Below, in pieces: positions 34,113-46,444 of a stretch of 54,863 nucleotides of DNA. The position numbers and the translations under genes are program-made. Each line of letters begins with the position of its first letter. The stretch's first letter is position 1. The stretch is from the NCBI GenBank assembly GCA_902594275.1, contig CACJLQ010000008.1, forward strand, positions 1 to 54,863, given 5' to 3'. Below the pieces are notes generated by a model. It was given only the letters and a program-made list of their open reading frames with translations. It searched no databases and had not been told where the DNA came from. The stretch comes from an uncultured Litorivicinus sp. Lineage in GTDB: Bacteria > Pseudomonadota > Gammaproteobacteria > Pseudomonadales > Litorivicinaceae.

Positions 34113-34574
34113 GTGAGGAAAATAACGTCAGTATTTACCACTTTCTTGGTGCTTTTATTTTTGACTTCTTTTGCAAAAGCCCAGACCGAAAAATTGGACA
34201 ATCTTGCTGCGTGCGCAGGTGTTGTGATAGGGAATGGTGCTGTGGATTTTTATTTGGGTAATGAGCAATCGTTTGATGTTGCAGCAAATATTGCATATTC
34301 AGCATATCTTTCAGAGGCCTTTTCTGGAGGATATCAACAAAATGATTTGCAAGTAGCAGACCAAATACTCGGTGGAAATGCAGATAAGATAATCAATGCC
34401 CATAACACTGAAAATTTTACTTCAGATGTTTATGAAGAAGTCGTTGGTTGTTATAGGATGCTCGCAAGACAATTGATGGAGGAGGCAGAAACAATAATCA
34501 ATAACCAAAGTAAATGGAACGAATTGAAAAATACCTCTATTGAAACTTTGAAAAGAATGTTAAGCGCAGGATAA
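34113..34574 (+). CDS. Secreted helical protein of unknown function
   Basis: A 153-residue protein with a signal peptide (KITSVFTTFLVLLFLTSFAKA, residues 3-23) and a mostly helical mature part. Two cysteines occur in NLAACAGVV and VVGCYRML. The GTG start has AAGGAT at fair spacing. Codon use is noticeably AT-rich compared with the neighbouring housekeeping genes. No family is recognised. The 172 bases before it hold no other feature that I can identify. Confidence 0.6.
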   Translation: MRKITSVFTTFLVLLFLTSFAKAQTEKLDNLAACAGVVIGNGAVDFYLGNEQSFDVAANIAYSAYLSEAFSGGYQQNDLQVADQILGGNADKIINAHNTENFTSDVYEEVVGCYRMLARQLMEEAETIINNQSKWNELKNTSIETLKRMLSAG

Positions 34575-34658
34575 ATTAACTTTGTCCTCACGGGGAACCA
34601 CTACTGTCATTGCTAGTTATTCCTGTATCAAACTATCTCAGAGCATCGAGACAAATGA

Positions 34659-34874
34659 ATGACCTTTGATACTATTGCTGAGTGGTTAAACAAGGAAGGA
34701 TGCCTGACCGTGCGAGATAAGAAGTTCAGAGGTGCGCACGTACATTCAATGTTGAAGAAAAGATTAGCAAAGGAAGAATTGCTGAACCGAGATTATCGTC
34801 CGGTATGGTCAGACTCCAGCATGGAGGTTGTCGATAAGACTATTTTGATCAGTGATTTTGGATTTAAGAAATAG
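34659..34874 (+). CDS. Small protein resembling a recombinase-type helix-turn-helix fragment
   Basis: A 71-residue protein beginning TFDTIAEWLNKEGCLTVRDKKFRGAHVHSMLKKR. The pattern 'IAxWLN-x-x-G-x-x-T-x-R-x-x-x-F-x-x-x-x-V' is like the resolvase-associated domain found in serine recombinases, where it follows the catalytic domain; that domain is missing here. It may be a stand-alone small DNA-binding protein or a relic of an integrated element. No good RBS is visible. Confidence 0.45.
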   Translation: MTFDTIAEWLNKEGCLTVRDKKFRGAHVHSMLKKRLAKEELLNRDYRPVWSDSSMEVVDKTILISDFGFKK

Positions 34875-34898
34875 TGAATTCTAGTGTGAGAAGGTGAT

Positions 34899-35399
34899 TC
34901 ACTTTTCAAAAGTGAAGGTAATTATCGCTCCTTCATAGACATAAAATGCCTTGTTAGAACCAGCCACTGTTATGAACGGATATAACACTTTCCTGTCGGC
35001 AACTTTACTTCCATTGCATGTAATCCGATGAACAAAAACCTCCGTATTTTCATTTACCAGACCATTTTCTTCAAAAACTTTAGAAAATGCTTTCTCTTGA
35101 TTGACGAGTTCAAATTCCTTATTCGCAAGGAATTCTCTAATTGTATGAGTATTATAAGTTTTAGACTGCCCTGCGAAATCACAGGAATAGAAAACACCAT
35201 CTGCCCATCCTTTGTAAAATTCCTGGTGCTTGCCGAGAATGTCTTCCTCCTCGGCGAACCACAACTCCCCAAAATATCCTTTGACGGTCCATTTGGTATC
35301 AATATACTGAGCACGTAAACTCAGGGGAAAGGTAAATAAAAACCCAATCAAAACGACTTTTTTCAAGATTTTATTAAATGATTTCAATATTTTACTCAA
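34899..35399 (-). CDS. Secreted protein of unknown function downstream of glmS
   Basis: A 166-residue protein with a signal peptide (about residues 1-30, KKVVLIGFLFTFPLSLRA at its core) and two cysteines (VFYSCDFAG, RITCNGSK). The mature part has strand-rich sequence (YIDTKWTVKGYFGELWFAEEED). The TTG start at 35399 overlaps the glmS end by eight bases, so it could be translated by read-through from the glmS message. Composition is AT-rich. No family is recognised. Confidence 0.55.
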   Translation of the reverse strand: MSKILKSFNKILKKVVLIGFLFTFPLSLRAQYIDTKWTVKGYFGELWFAEEEDILGKHQEFYKGWADGVFYSCDFAGQSKTYNTHTIREFLANKEFELVNQEKAFSKVFEENGLVNENTEVFVHRITCNGSKVADRKVLYPFITVAGSNKAFYVYEGAIITFTFEK

Positions 35400-37212
35400 C
35401 TGTTACTGATTTGGCTAAATTGCGCGGCTGATCGACATCTGTGCCACGAAGCACTGCAACATGGTAAGAGAGAAGCTGTAACGGCAATGTAAAGACGATA
35501 GGGGCAATTAACGGATCTGTCTCTGGCATCACGCACTGGATGATTTCATCAGATGCTTCTGTCGCAACCGCAAAATCTGCAAACACGATGAGCTGTCCAC
35601 CACGCGCTTTGACTTCTGACAGGTTAGACCGAAGTTTTTCTACCAGTTCGTCATTTGGGGCAACAGCAACGACTGGCATTGTCTCATCGACGAGTGCAAG
35701 AGGACCGTGTTTCAACTCACCAGCAGGATATGCTTCGGCGTGAATATAAGACAATTCTTTAAGCTTTAAGGCGCCCTCCATTGCAATTGGATTCATGGTG
35801 GCGCGGCCTAAAAAGAGGGCATGTTGCTTATCGATGAACTGCTCAGAAATGGCCTGAATTTGGGACTCTAATGTCAGCACCTCTTCGAGTAAGCATGGGA
35901 GCTGTTGAAGGGCCTGAACAAAGTTCGATTCACTGAATTCTGCTGCCGGTTGCTTCTTAGCCATTAGACCTGCGAGCAACAACAAAACGGTCAATTGCGT
36001 GGTAAACGCTTTAGTACTAGCAACACCTATTTCGGGGCCTGCTTCGGTTAACAACGCAAGATCAGTCTCGCGAACCAGACTCGATGTTGCCACATTACAA
36101 ATAGCGAGCGTCGTCAAAATATTCGTCGAATCGATATGACGGAGTGCAGATAATACATCTGCTGTCTCACCCGATTGTGAGATGGCAATCCATAATGTGT
36201 TCGGTAACGTGACAACTTTTCGATAACGGTATTCACTTGCAATTTCAACTTGGCAAGGAATACCTACCAGACTCTCAATCCAATACTTGGCAACAAGTCC
36301 CGCGTGATAACTGGTACCACATGCGACAATTTGTACAGCCTTGGCTTCTGCGAGCAGTTGATCGCCGTTTGGTCCCAGCACGCCAGTCAGAATTTTATTC
36401 TTTCCAAGCCGCCCTTGAAGCGTCGTTAACACCGCGTTGGGCTGTTCGTAAATTTCCTTCGCCATAAAGTGACGATACTGCCCTTTAGATGCTTGCTCAT
36501 TTGAGGTGGTCGCCCACACAAAAGGCCGGTTGACCAGCTGATGATCACCATCATAAATTTCAAGGGTGTGAGCTCTGAGCTTTGCCGAGTCACCTTCGTC
36601 CAGGAAAATAAAACGATCAGTCACATGAAGTAGCGCCAGTTGATCTGAGCCAACAAAGTGCTCACCATGACCAACGCCAATCACTAGAGGACTACCCTGG
36701 CGCGCAACCCATAAAACGCCGGGGGTCTGTCCATCAATTATCGCGAGAGCGAATGCACCTTCGAGTCGCTTGATAACCGCTGCCACCACAGCATCGAAGC
36801 TTTCGTTTGTCTGGCTTAAGTGATGAAGAAGGTGTGCAATGGTTTCCGTATCCGTATCGGAATCAAACAAATATCCAAGATCAGTGAGTTCGCTCCTTAA
36901 CGACTCGTAGTTTTCAATGATACCGTTGTGAACAACGGCAAAACGTCCCGACTGATGCGGGTGAGCGTTCTTAATGCTTGGAACGCCATGTGTGGCCCAG
37001 CGAGTGTGTGCGATACCTTGATTAGCCGTTGACTCACCTAAAAGCGACTCGAGTTCAGCAACCTTTCCTTTAGCACGCGTTCGCTGAATATGGTCGCCAG
37101 CCAGTGTGGCCAAACCAGCTGAGTCATATCCGCGATATTCCAGCCGCTTTAGACCCTCAAGTAGAATTGATTGAACTGGACGTTCAGCGATTGCTGCAAC
37201 AATGCCACACAT
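35392..37212 (-). CDS. glmS: Glutamine-fructose-6-phosphate aminotransferase (isomerizing)
   Basis: A 606-residue cytosolic enzyme making glucosamine 6-phosphate, the first step to UDP-GlcNAc for peptidoglycan and LPS. After Met removal the catalytic Cys1 heads CGIVAAIAERPVQ. The glutaminase domain continues with RGYDSAG, HTRWATHG and HNGIIENY. The isomerase part has two SIS domains (CGTSYHAGLVAKYW, SQSGETADVLSAL, GPEIGVASTKAFTTQ, LGRATMNPIAMEGALKLKELSYIHAEAYPAGELKHGP) and the terminal DQPRNLAKSVTVE. The length matches the family (609 in E. coli). It lies three bases after glmU at the end of the atp-glm operon. Confidence 0.97.
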   Translation of the reverse strand: MCGIVAAIAERPVQSILLEGLKRLEYRGYDSAGLATLAGDHIQRTRAKGKVAELESLLGESTANQGIAHTRWATHGVPSIKNAHPHQSGRFAVVHNGIIENYESLRSELTDLGYLFDSDTDTETIAHLLHHLSQTNESFDAVVAAVIKRLEGAFALAIIDGQTPGVLWVARQGSPLVIGVGHGEHFVGSDQLALLHVTDRFIFLDEGDSAKLRAHTLEIYDGDHQLVNRPFVWATTSNEQASKGQYRHFMAKEIYEQPNAVLTTLQGRLGKNKILTGVLGPNGDQLLAEAKAVQIVACGTSYHAGLVAKYWIESLVGIPCQVEIASEYRYRKVVTLPNTLWIAISQSGETADVLSALRHIDSTNILTTLAICNVATSSLVRETDLALLTEAGPEIGVASTKAFTTQLTVLLLLAGLMAKKQPAAEFSESNFVQALQQLPCLLEEVLTLESQIQAISEQFIDKQHALFLGRATMNPIAMEGALKLKELSYIHAEAYPAGELKHGPLALVDETMPVVAVAPNDELVEKLRSNLSEVKARGGQLIVFADFAVATEASDEIIQCVMPETDPLIAPIVFTLPLQLLSYHVAVLRGTDVDQPRNLAKSVTVE

Positions 37213-37215
37213 GCT

Positions 37216-38586
37216 TTAATCCTTGGTTTTCTTTGGTCTTTGGTAACCAGGGATATTAATCTGTTTACTGCGTGCGAGCGCAAGACTTTGAGACTCAACA
37301 TCGTTAGTGATCACGGACCCCGCTCCTGTGGTCGCCTGATCACCAAGCGTAACAGGTGCGATCAAGCTAGTATTGGATCCGATGAATACATTATCACCGA
37401 GCGTCGTTTGATATTTCGACGCGCCGTCATAATTACAGGTGATTGTGCCTGCGCCGATATTAACCTTCCGGCCAATCACCGCGTCGCCAACGTAGGAAAG
37501 ATGATTAATCTTGGAGCCCTCGGCGACACTCGCATTTTTAATTTCGCAGAAGTTACCAACGTGAGTGGTATCCGAGAGCTCTGTTCCTGGTCTCAATCGA
37601 GTAAAAGGTCCAATTTGAGCTTCACGTCCGATGGTTGCTGACTCTGCAACCGTGTATGGCTTAATGACAGTATATTCACCAATCACAACGTTCGTTAAGT
37701 GACAGCCAAACCCCACGTGAACGTTCGATTCGATGGAAATTGGCCCATTGAGCGTCACATGCGGCTCAATAATAGTATCTGGATGGATCTCGAGGTGTCG
37801 GCCATTGAGGTACACGGTGTCTGGATCAACTAAGGTCACACCTCGAGCCATTAACGCAGACCGGCGTTTCTTTTGCATCAATTGGTTAAGATCAGCGAGC
37901 TGCTGACGATCATTGACGCCCATGGTTGCCGTAATTGTGCCCGAAACTCCGTGGACTTCGCGTCCCGCGTTAACACTTAACTGAACGCAATCTGTCAAAT
38001 AGTACTCGTTCTGAGTATTGGACTTGGTTAATTGTGGGAGGAGCTCCTGAAACAGTAAGGTCGGAGCTACATAAATACCTGTATTGATCTCGCAAATATC
38101 GCGCTGTGAGGGAGAGGCATCGCGATGCTCAACAATTGCGATGACGTTGCCATCCTCGTCGCGTACAATACGACCATAACCTGTTGGGTCGCTTGCGACT
38201 GCGGACAGCACGGCAAGACGGGACTTCCCGGCTGTGATCAATGGCTCGATATCCTCTTGTGAAACTAAAGGAACATCACCACACAAAACCAATGTCTGTC
38301 CGTCAGTACCAAGTCCATGCATCGCAATCTGTAACGCGTGGCCTGTGCCCAACTGCTCGTTTTGATGAATGACCTCAGCGCCACGATCAATAACAAAAGG
38401 ATCCACTTGAGCGGCGCCATGACCAGTTACCACGCGTATTCGACCACCGTAATGGTCAACTAGCGATTGAGCAACTGATAAAACGTGTCCAAGCAGCGGT
38501 TCACCTGCAATTTCGTGCAGGACTTTGGGTAGGGAGGAGCGCATCCGGCTGCCTTTACCGGCAGCCAGGATGACAACATTAAGCAC
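37216..38586 (-). CDS. glmU: Bifunctional N-acetylglucosamine-1-phosphate uridyltransferase / glucosamine-1-phosphate acetyltransferase
   Basis: A 456-residue cytosolic enzyme making UDP-GlcNAc. The N-terminal pyrophosphorylase domain begins with VILAAGKGSRMRSSLPKVLHEIAG and has LGTGHALQIA and LVLCGDVPLV. The C-terminal half is a left-handed beta-helix of hexapeptide repeats with the acetyltransferase His and Asn in HLSYVGDAVIGRKVNIGAGTITCNYDG. The length equals that of E. coli GlmU (456). Its ATG lies eight bases inside the end of atpC, so it is coupled to the ATP synthase operon. Confidence 0.97.
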   Translation of the reverse strand: MLNVVILAAGKGSRMRSSLPKVLHEIAGEPLLGHVLSVAQSLVDHYGGRIRVVTGHGAAQVDPFVIDRGAEVIHQNEQLGTGHALQIAMHGLGTDGQTLVLCGDVPLVSQEDIEPLITAGKSRLAVLSAVASDPTGYGRIVRDEDGNVIAIVEHRDASPSQRDICEINTGIYVAPTLLFQELLPQLTKSNTQNEYYLTDCVQLSVNAGREVHGVSGTITATMGVNDRQQLADLNQLMQKKRRSALMARGVTLVDPDTVYLNGRHLEIHPDTIIEPHVTLNGPISIESNVHVGFGCHLTNVVIGEYTVIKPYTVAESATIGREAQIGPFTRLRPGTELSDTTHVGNFCEIKNASVAEGSKINHLSYVGDAVIGRKVNIGAGTITCNYDGASKYQTTLGDNVFIGSNTSLIAPVTLGDQATTGAGSVITNDVESQSLALARSKQINIPGYQRPKKTKD

Positions 38587-39001
38587 GGCGTTGGCGCAGC
38601 TGTTCGATCACACGAATTCGTGCAACCGCTTCAGCCAATTCAACTGCAGCTCGTGAGTATTCAAACTCAGATTGTTGTTCGTCTAGAAGTCGCTTCGCCT
38701 CTTCCTGAGCATGAAGCGCCGCCGCTTCATCCAGATTTTCTGCGCGCTCTGCGGTATCAGCCAGTACAGTAATTTGCGATGGAATCACTTCAAGGAACCC
38801 ACCGGATACGAAAAATAATTCATCGTCGCCATTTTCAAATACAAGACGGACTGGACCTGGCTTAAGCGAGGTGATCAACGGGGCGTGACCCGGTGTAATA
38901 CCGAGATCACCCAAATCACCTGCAGCGACAACCATCTGAACTTCACCCTCATAGAGTGATTGTTCAGCTGATACAACATTACACTTCATGGTAGTTGCCA
39001 T
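38579..39001 (-). CDS. atpC: ATP synthase F1 epsilon subunit
   Basis: A 140-residue rotor-stalk subunit. The N-terminal beta-sandwich (MKCNVVSAEQSLYEGEVQMVVAAGDLGDLGITPGHAPLITSLKPG) is highly characteristic. The C-terminal helical hairpin (EEAKRLLDEQQ...AVARIRVIEQLR) can inhibit ATP hydrolysis. It lies nine bases after atpD and overlaps glmU by eight bases. Confidence 0.96.
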   Translation of the reverse strand: MATTMKCNVVSAEQSLYEGEVQMVVAAGDLGDLGITPGHAPLITSLKPGPVRLVFENGDDELFFVSGGFLEVIPSQITVLADTAERAENLDEAAALHAQEEAKRLLDEQQSEFEYSRAAVELAEAVARIRVIEQLRQRRA

Positions 39002-39010
39002 GAGAACCCC

Positions 39011-41286
<2,276 letters not shown>

Positions 41287-41310
41287 ATTGTGCCCCTTTC
41301 CTATCCGGCC

Positions 41311-42855
41311 TTAGTAAGTCCGTGATGATTTGAAAGATTCGACACAAGCCTTGAGCTTCGCCGCGATATCGTCGTTGTAATCTCCTGACTTGTTGATCTC
41401 ATCGCGCAACGCTGCGTGCTCTGAGTTGAAGTAGTCAAGGAGTGCTGCCTCAAACGCAACGACTTTTGCCACATCGACGTCATCAAGAAAACCTTCGTTC
41501 GCGACGAACAATACAAGCCCCATCTCAGCAACAGACTGCGGGCTATATTGCTTTTGCTTCATCAACTCGGTTACTCGCTGACCATGCTCAAGTTGCTTGC
41601 GTGTTGCTTCGTCAAGATCCGAGGCAAACTGGGCAAAGGCCGCGAGCTCACGATATTGAGCAAGTGCGAGACGAATACCACCGCCAAGCTTTTTAACGAT
41701 CTTTGTTTGAGCTGCTCCACCCACTCGTGATACCGAGATACCAGCGTTCATCGCCGGACGGATACCTGAGTTGAAAAGGTTCGTCTCGAGGAAAATCTGA
41801 CCGTCTGTGATCGAAATCACGTTCGTTGGTACGAACGCAGACACATCACCCGCCTGAGTCTCAATAATTGGAAGTGCCGTCAACGAGCCGGTCTGACCTT
41901 TAACTTTGCCCCCGGTCAGTTGCTCGACATAGTCTGCGTTAACTCGCGCCGCTCGCTCAAGTAAGCGTGAATGCAAATAGAAGACATCACCTGGATATGC
42001 CTCTCGTCCAGGTGGACGACGCAGCAACAGTGAAATCTGCCGATATGCGACAGCTTGCTTTGATAAGTCATCATAAACGATCAGAGCGTCTTCACCACGA
42101 TCACGAAAATACTCACCCATTGTACAACCAGAGAACGCAGCCAAAAACTGCATTGCTGCCGGATCAGCCGCACCGGCCGCAACGATAATGGTGTGAGCCA
42201 TCGCACCATGCTCTTCGAGCTTACGAACAACCGATGCAATCGATGATTGCTTCTGACCAATCGCAACGTAGATACATTTTACGCCTGTACCTTTTTGGTT
42301 AATGATCGCGTCAATTGCGACTGCAGTCTTACCGGTCTGGCGGTCACCAATGATGAGCTCACGCTGTCCACGACCGATCGGGACCATCGCATCGATCGCT
42401 TTAAGACCTGTTTGAACAGGCTGATCAACTGATTGACGAGCAATAACACCCGGCGCAACTTTCTCAATCGCGTCAGTACCATCAGATTCGATGTCGCCTT
42501 TTCCGTCAATTGGATTTCCAAGTGCGTCAACAACACGACCTAAAAGGCCATCCCCCACAGGGACTTCTAGAATACGTCCCGTACAGCGGGCTGTTTGTCC
42601 TTCAGCGAGTTTCTGATAGTCACCCAGTACAACGGCACCAACGGAGTCACGTTCAAGGTTAAGCGCCATTCCGTAGACGCCACCTTCAAATTCAATCATC
42701 TCGCCGTACATGACGTCGGCAAGGCCGTAGATACGAACGATACCGTCTGAAACGGATACGATCGTTCCTTCATTCTTTGCTGATACAGCGATGTCTGCCT
42801 TGGCAATTCGCTGTTTGATCAGTTCGCTGATCTCAGAAGGATTCAATTGATCCAT
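41311..42855 (-). CDS. atpA: ATP synthase F1 alpha subunit
   Basis: A 514-residue nucleotide-binding subunit of F1. The P-loop is [15 protein letters not shown] near residue 170, preceded by [60 protein letters not shown] and the Arg finger region [25 protein letters not shown] follow. The length matches E. coli AtpA (513). It starts 27 bases after atpH. Confidence 0.98.
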   Translation of the reverse strand: MDQLNPSEISELIKQRIAKADIAVSAKNEGTIVSVSDGIVRIYGLADVMYGEMIEFEGGVYGMALNLERDSVGAVVLGDYQKLAEGQTARCTGRILEVPVGDGLLGRVVDALGNPIDGKGDIESDGTDAIEKVAPGVIARQSVDQPVQTGLKAIDAMVPIGRGQRELIIGDRQTGKTAVAIDAIINQKGTGVKCIYVAIGQKQSSIASVVRKLEEHGAMAHTIIVAAGAADPAAMQFLAAFSGCTMGEYFRDRGEDALIVYDDLSKQAVAYRQISLLLRRPPGREAYPGDVFYLHSRLLERAARVNADYVEQLTGGKVKGQTGSLTALPIIETQAGDVSAFVPTNVISITDGQIFLETNLFNSGIRPAMNAGISVSRVGGAAQTKIVKKLGGGIRLALAQYRELAAFAQFASDLDEATRKQLEHGQRVTELMKQKQYSPQSVAEMGLVLFVANEGFLDDVDVAKVVAFEAALLDYFNSEHAALRDEINKSGDYNDDIAAKLKACVESFKSSRTY

Positions 42856-42882
42856 GAAACTTTCCTTTCAAATTCTCTTTGC

Positions 42883-43422
42883 TTAAGCGGTCAGGGATTC
42901 GGCGATTTTTGAGAGCCGCCCTCTGACCGTTGCGTCAATTACAGTGTCACTCGATCGAATCTCGAAACCACCGACCAAAGATTGATCAACGGCAGTCTCA
43001 ATACGAATAGATTTGCCTGCATAACGCGCTTTCAACTTAGATTCCAAAATCTGAATCTCATCGTTCTCCAATGGAAATGCGCTGGTAATTGTCACTTCCA
43101 AAGCTTCTTGGCCTTGGGACAAAAGAGTTTCAAATTCTGTTGAAATCGCAGGTAAAGCTAGAAGGCGCCCGTAATACGCTAGCACTTCCATCAATGCATC
43201 CGCACCTTCCGCTGCTACGTCGTTAGTTAAGTCCCTCAAAATCTCACATTTCGCGTCGGCTTTGACGGCCGGATTCTTTAGTACTTGAACCATTGCTTCA
43301 TCAGCGGTGATTGAAGCGGCTTTCTGCAAAAACGAGCTCCACGCTGCTTCAGCTTTTACGCCGACAGCATGTGAAAATATCGCTTTAGCGTAAGGTCGAG
43401 CGATCGTGGTGAGTTCTGCCAT
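42883..43422 (-). CDS. atpH: ATP synthase F1 delta subunit
   Basis: A 179-residue peripheral-stalk subunit linking the b subunits to F1. It opens with TTIARPYAKAIFSHA and closes with the signature VDQSLVGGFEIRSSDTVIDATVRGRLSKIAESL. It is very close to the family length (177) and lies 11 bases after atpF. Confidence 0.95.
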   Translation of the reverse strand: MAELTTIARPYAKAIFSHAVGVKAEAAWSSFLQKAASITADEAMVQVLKNPAVKADAKCEILRDLTNDVAAEGADALMEVLAYYGRLLALPAISTEFETLLSQGQEALEVTITSAFPLENDEIQILESKLKARYAGKSIRIETAVDQSLVGGFEIRSSDTVIDATVRGRLSKIAESLTA

Positions 43423-43433
43423 CGGTCGCCTCC

Positions 43434-43904
43434 TTAAAGCTCTTCAGCCAACTCGGCTAACAGCTTTTTGTGTGCAGCCTGATCGACAGTCGCACCTAGC
43501 ACTCGCTCTGCACCAATAACAGCTAGCTTGGCAACGTCAGCGCGCAGTGATTCACGTGCTTGAGCTGCATCTTGAGCAATTTGGGCTTGAGCTGACGCCA
43601 TAATTTTCTCGGCTTCAGCTCGCGCTTTATCTTGTGCTTCCTCAACGATCTGTGACGATCTCTTATTCGCCTGCTCTAACAGCTCAGTGACTTGAGTTCG
43701 CGCTTGCTTCAGTTCCTCTTCGATCTGAGATTTTGCGCTTGCAAGATCACGAGCCGCTTTGTCAGCAGCATCGAGGCCTTCGGCGATCTTTTTCTGGCGC
43801 TCTGCCAGGGCCCCAGCAATCGGTGGCCAAACATACTTCATGCAGAAGATGACAAAGATCGTAAAAGCGATGAGCTGCCCAATAAGGGTCAGGTTTAAAT
43901 TCAC
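43434..43904 (-). CDS. atpF: ATP synthase F0 b subunit
   Basis: A 156-residue peripheral-stalk subunit, the same length as in E. coli. One N-terminal membrane helix ([23 protein letters not shown]) is followed by a long charged, Ala-rich coiled coil ([25 protein letters not shown]) that dimerises. Confidence 0.96.
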   Translation of the reverse strand: MNLNLTLIGQLIAFTIFVIFCMKYVWPPIAGALAERQKKIAEGLDAADKAARDLASAKSQIEEELKQARTQVTELLEQANKRSSQIVEEAQDKARAEAEKIMASAQAQIAQDAAQARESLRADVAKLAVIGAERVLGATVDQAAHKKLLAELAEEL

Positions 43905-43950
43905 AATTACACCTCGCGGTCGGTTAAATCATCCAAAGGATCGGGACGTC

Positions 43951-44223
<273 letters not shown>

Positions 44224-44241
44224 TTAAATTAAATTCTTGTT

Positions 44242-45075
<834 letters not shown>

Positions 45076-45084
45076 TCAATGAAT

Positions 45085-45465
45085 TCATCTTCCTTTCAAG
45101 ATCAAGGGAAGACTCAATTGCCCAGCCAAGACCGTTATTACGAACCCGGCAAATACTGCAGCTGCTTGTAATGTTTCGGCGTTCAACCAAACAATCGCAA
45201 AGGATGCTGCAGTGATACTTAACTTAAGCCCTTCACCTACGAATAGGTTCCTGGCTATTGCCTGTGCATTGCGGGCTCCGCGTTGCCGAAATACCCAAAA
45301 GCCAAAAATGCTTTGTGGCATTATCGCAATACTCCCGCCCACTACGACACTCACTGCGTGTAATGGGCTAAAAACTATATAAGCGATGGCCGAGCTGCCC
45401 GCCGTCAAAGCGGATTGCATCAAAAAAACGATCACCACCGGGTGGGTTTTCAAGCTGATCGCCAT
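45085..45465 (-). CDS. atpI: ATP synthase assembly protein I (AtpI)
   Basis: A 126-residue protein with four hydrophobic segments, first gene of the atp operon. It matches the AtpI pattern with GGSIAIMPQSIFGFWVFRQRG and the conserved charged loop NLFVGEGLKLSITAASFAIVW. AtpI helps assemble the c-ring and is dispensable in E. coli. The ATG at 45465 lacks a Shine-Dalgarno site and lies only about eight bases from the predicted transcription start. Confidence 0.82.
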   Translation of the reverse strand: MAISLKTHPVVIVFLMQSALTAGSSAIAYIVFSPLHAVSVVVGGSIAIMPQSIFGFWVFRQRGARNAQAIARNLFVGEGLKLSITAASFAIVWLNAETLQAAAVFAGFVITVLAGQLSLPLILKGR

Positions 45466-45479
45466 CCATTCGTCGCGGG

Positions 45480-45508
45480 AGTATATGCAGTCCAATGTAT
45501 CGGATCAA
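45480..45508 (-). promoter_or_regulatory. Likely promoter of the atp operon
   Basis: On the minus strand TTGATC (45508-45503) and TATACT (45485-45480) are separated by 17 bases, matching sigma-70 at four and five positions. It lies between parB and atpI and would start transcription near 45473. Confidence 0.55.
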
Positions 45509-45544
45509 TGACAATCATCAAAACTACGTCGAAGGTCGTGTATT

Positions 45545-46444
45545 CTAATCCTTGGCTGTTAAGCGCGCAACGATGCCGTCTAGGATATCTAGGGAACCGT
45601 ACTCAATCACGACATGCCCATTCCCACCACTTTTCGCTATGATTTGCACAGTTGCACCAAGACGATCAGAAAGCTTACTTTCCAACAGACTGACATCCGG
45701 GTCTTTCTCATCGGTTTTTAATAGCGTCGTATCATCGGACAATAGACGCTTAACCAGAGTTTCAGTCTGTCTCACTGAAAGCTGTGATTTAACGACATCC
45801 TCTGCAGTTTTCTGTTGCATGTTTTCAGGAAGTGGTAGGAGCGCTCGCGCATGCCCCATTTCTAAGCTTCCAGTTTCTAGCATCGCCTGAACACTTTGCG
45901 CTAAATTCAACAGTCGTAGCAGATTGGCCACATTTGATCGACTCGATGAAATCATTGTGGCTAACGCTGTCTGGTCCATTGAAAATTCATCGCGCATACG
46001 AGCTAATGCTCGAGCTTGTTCAATCGCTGTTAGTTGTTCTCTTTGAATATTTTCAATCAGTGCTAACGCAGCGACTTGCTGGTCATCAAGATCCCGCACG
46101 ATTGCTGGCAAATCACTGAGTCCAGCCCGCTGACTCGCTCGCCAACGACGCTCACCTGCAATTAGCTCAAAACCTCGCTCCGCCTTCCGGACAACAATTG
46201 GTTGCATCACGCCATGTTGACGGATGGAATCCGTCAACCCGTCCAGTTCGAGTTCATTAAAACGTGTTCGTGGTTGGAATGGATTCGGAACAATTGCTTC
46301 AACAGCCAGCTGAATCAACCCTGTTGTCTCTTTGAAATGTTTCAATTCGTGCGGCGACTGGCCTGTATTAAGGACGGCATCCACCGTTGATTGGTCGAGA
46401 CCTAAAAGAGGATTAAAACCAAGTCCGCGTTTTTTTTGGGTCAT
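45545..46444 (-). CDS. parB: Chromosome-partitioning protein ParB
   Basis: A 299-residue CTPase and parS-binding clamp. The N-terminal part has IVPNPFQPRTRFNELELDGLTDSIRQHGVMQPIVVR and the CTP-binding GERRWRASQRAG. The HTH domain has ALIENIQREQLTAIEQARALARM and SSRSNVANLLRLLNL. The C-terminal dimer domain ends in a short strand-helix. It overlaps parA by four bases. No convincing parS site was found by eye in the window. Confidence 0.96.
   Translation of the reverse strand: MTQKKRGLGFNPLLGLDQSTVDAVLNTGQSPHELKHFKETTGLIQLAVEAIVPNPFQPRTRFNELELDGLTDSIRQHGVMQPIVVRKAERGFELIAGERRWRASQRAGLSDLPAIVRDLDDQQVAALALIENIQREQLTAIEQARALARMRDEFSMDQTALATMISSSRSNVANLLRLLNLAQSVQAMLETGSLEMGHARALLPLPENMQQKTAEDVVKSQLSVRQTETLVKRLLSDDTTLLKTDEKDPDVSLLESKLSDRLGATVQIIAKSGGNGHVVIEYGSLDILDGIVARLTAKD

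Noticed and set aside
34898..34916. 19-base inverted repeat TTCACTTTT-C-AAAAGTGAA at the end of the secreted-protein gene
   Set aside because: The stem is mostly A/T, coincides with the last codons of the gene and is not followed by a clear T-run, so a terminator call is not justified.
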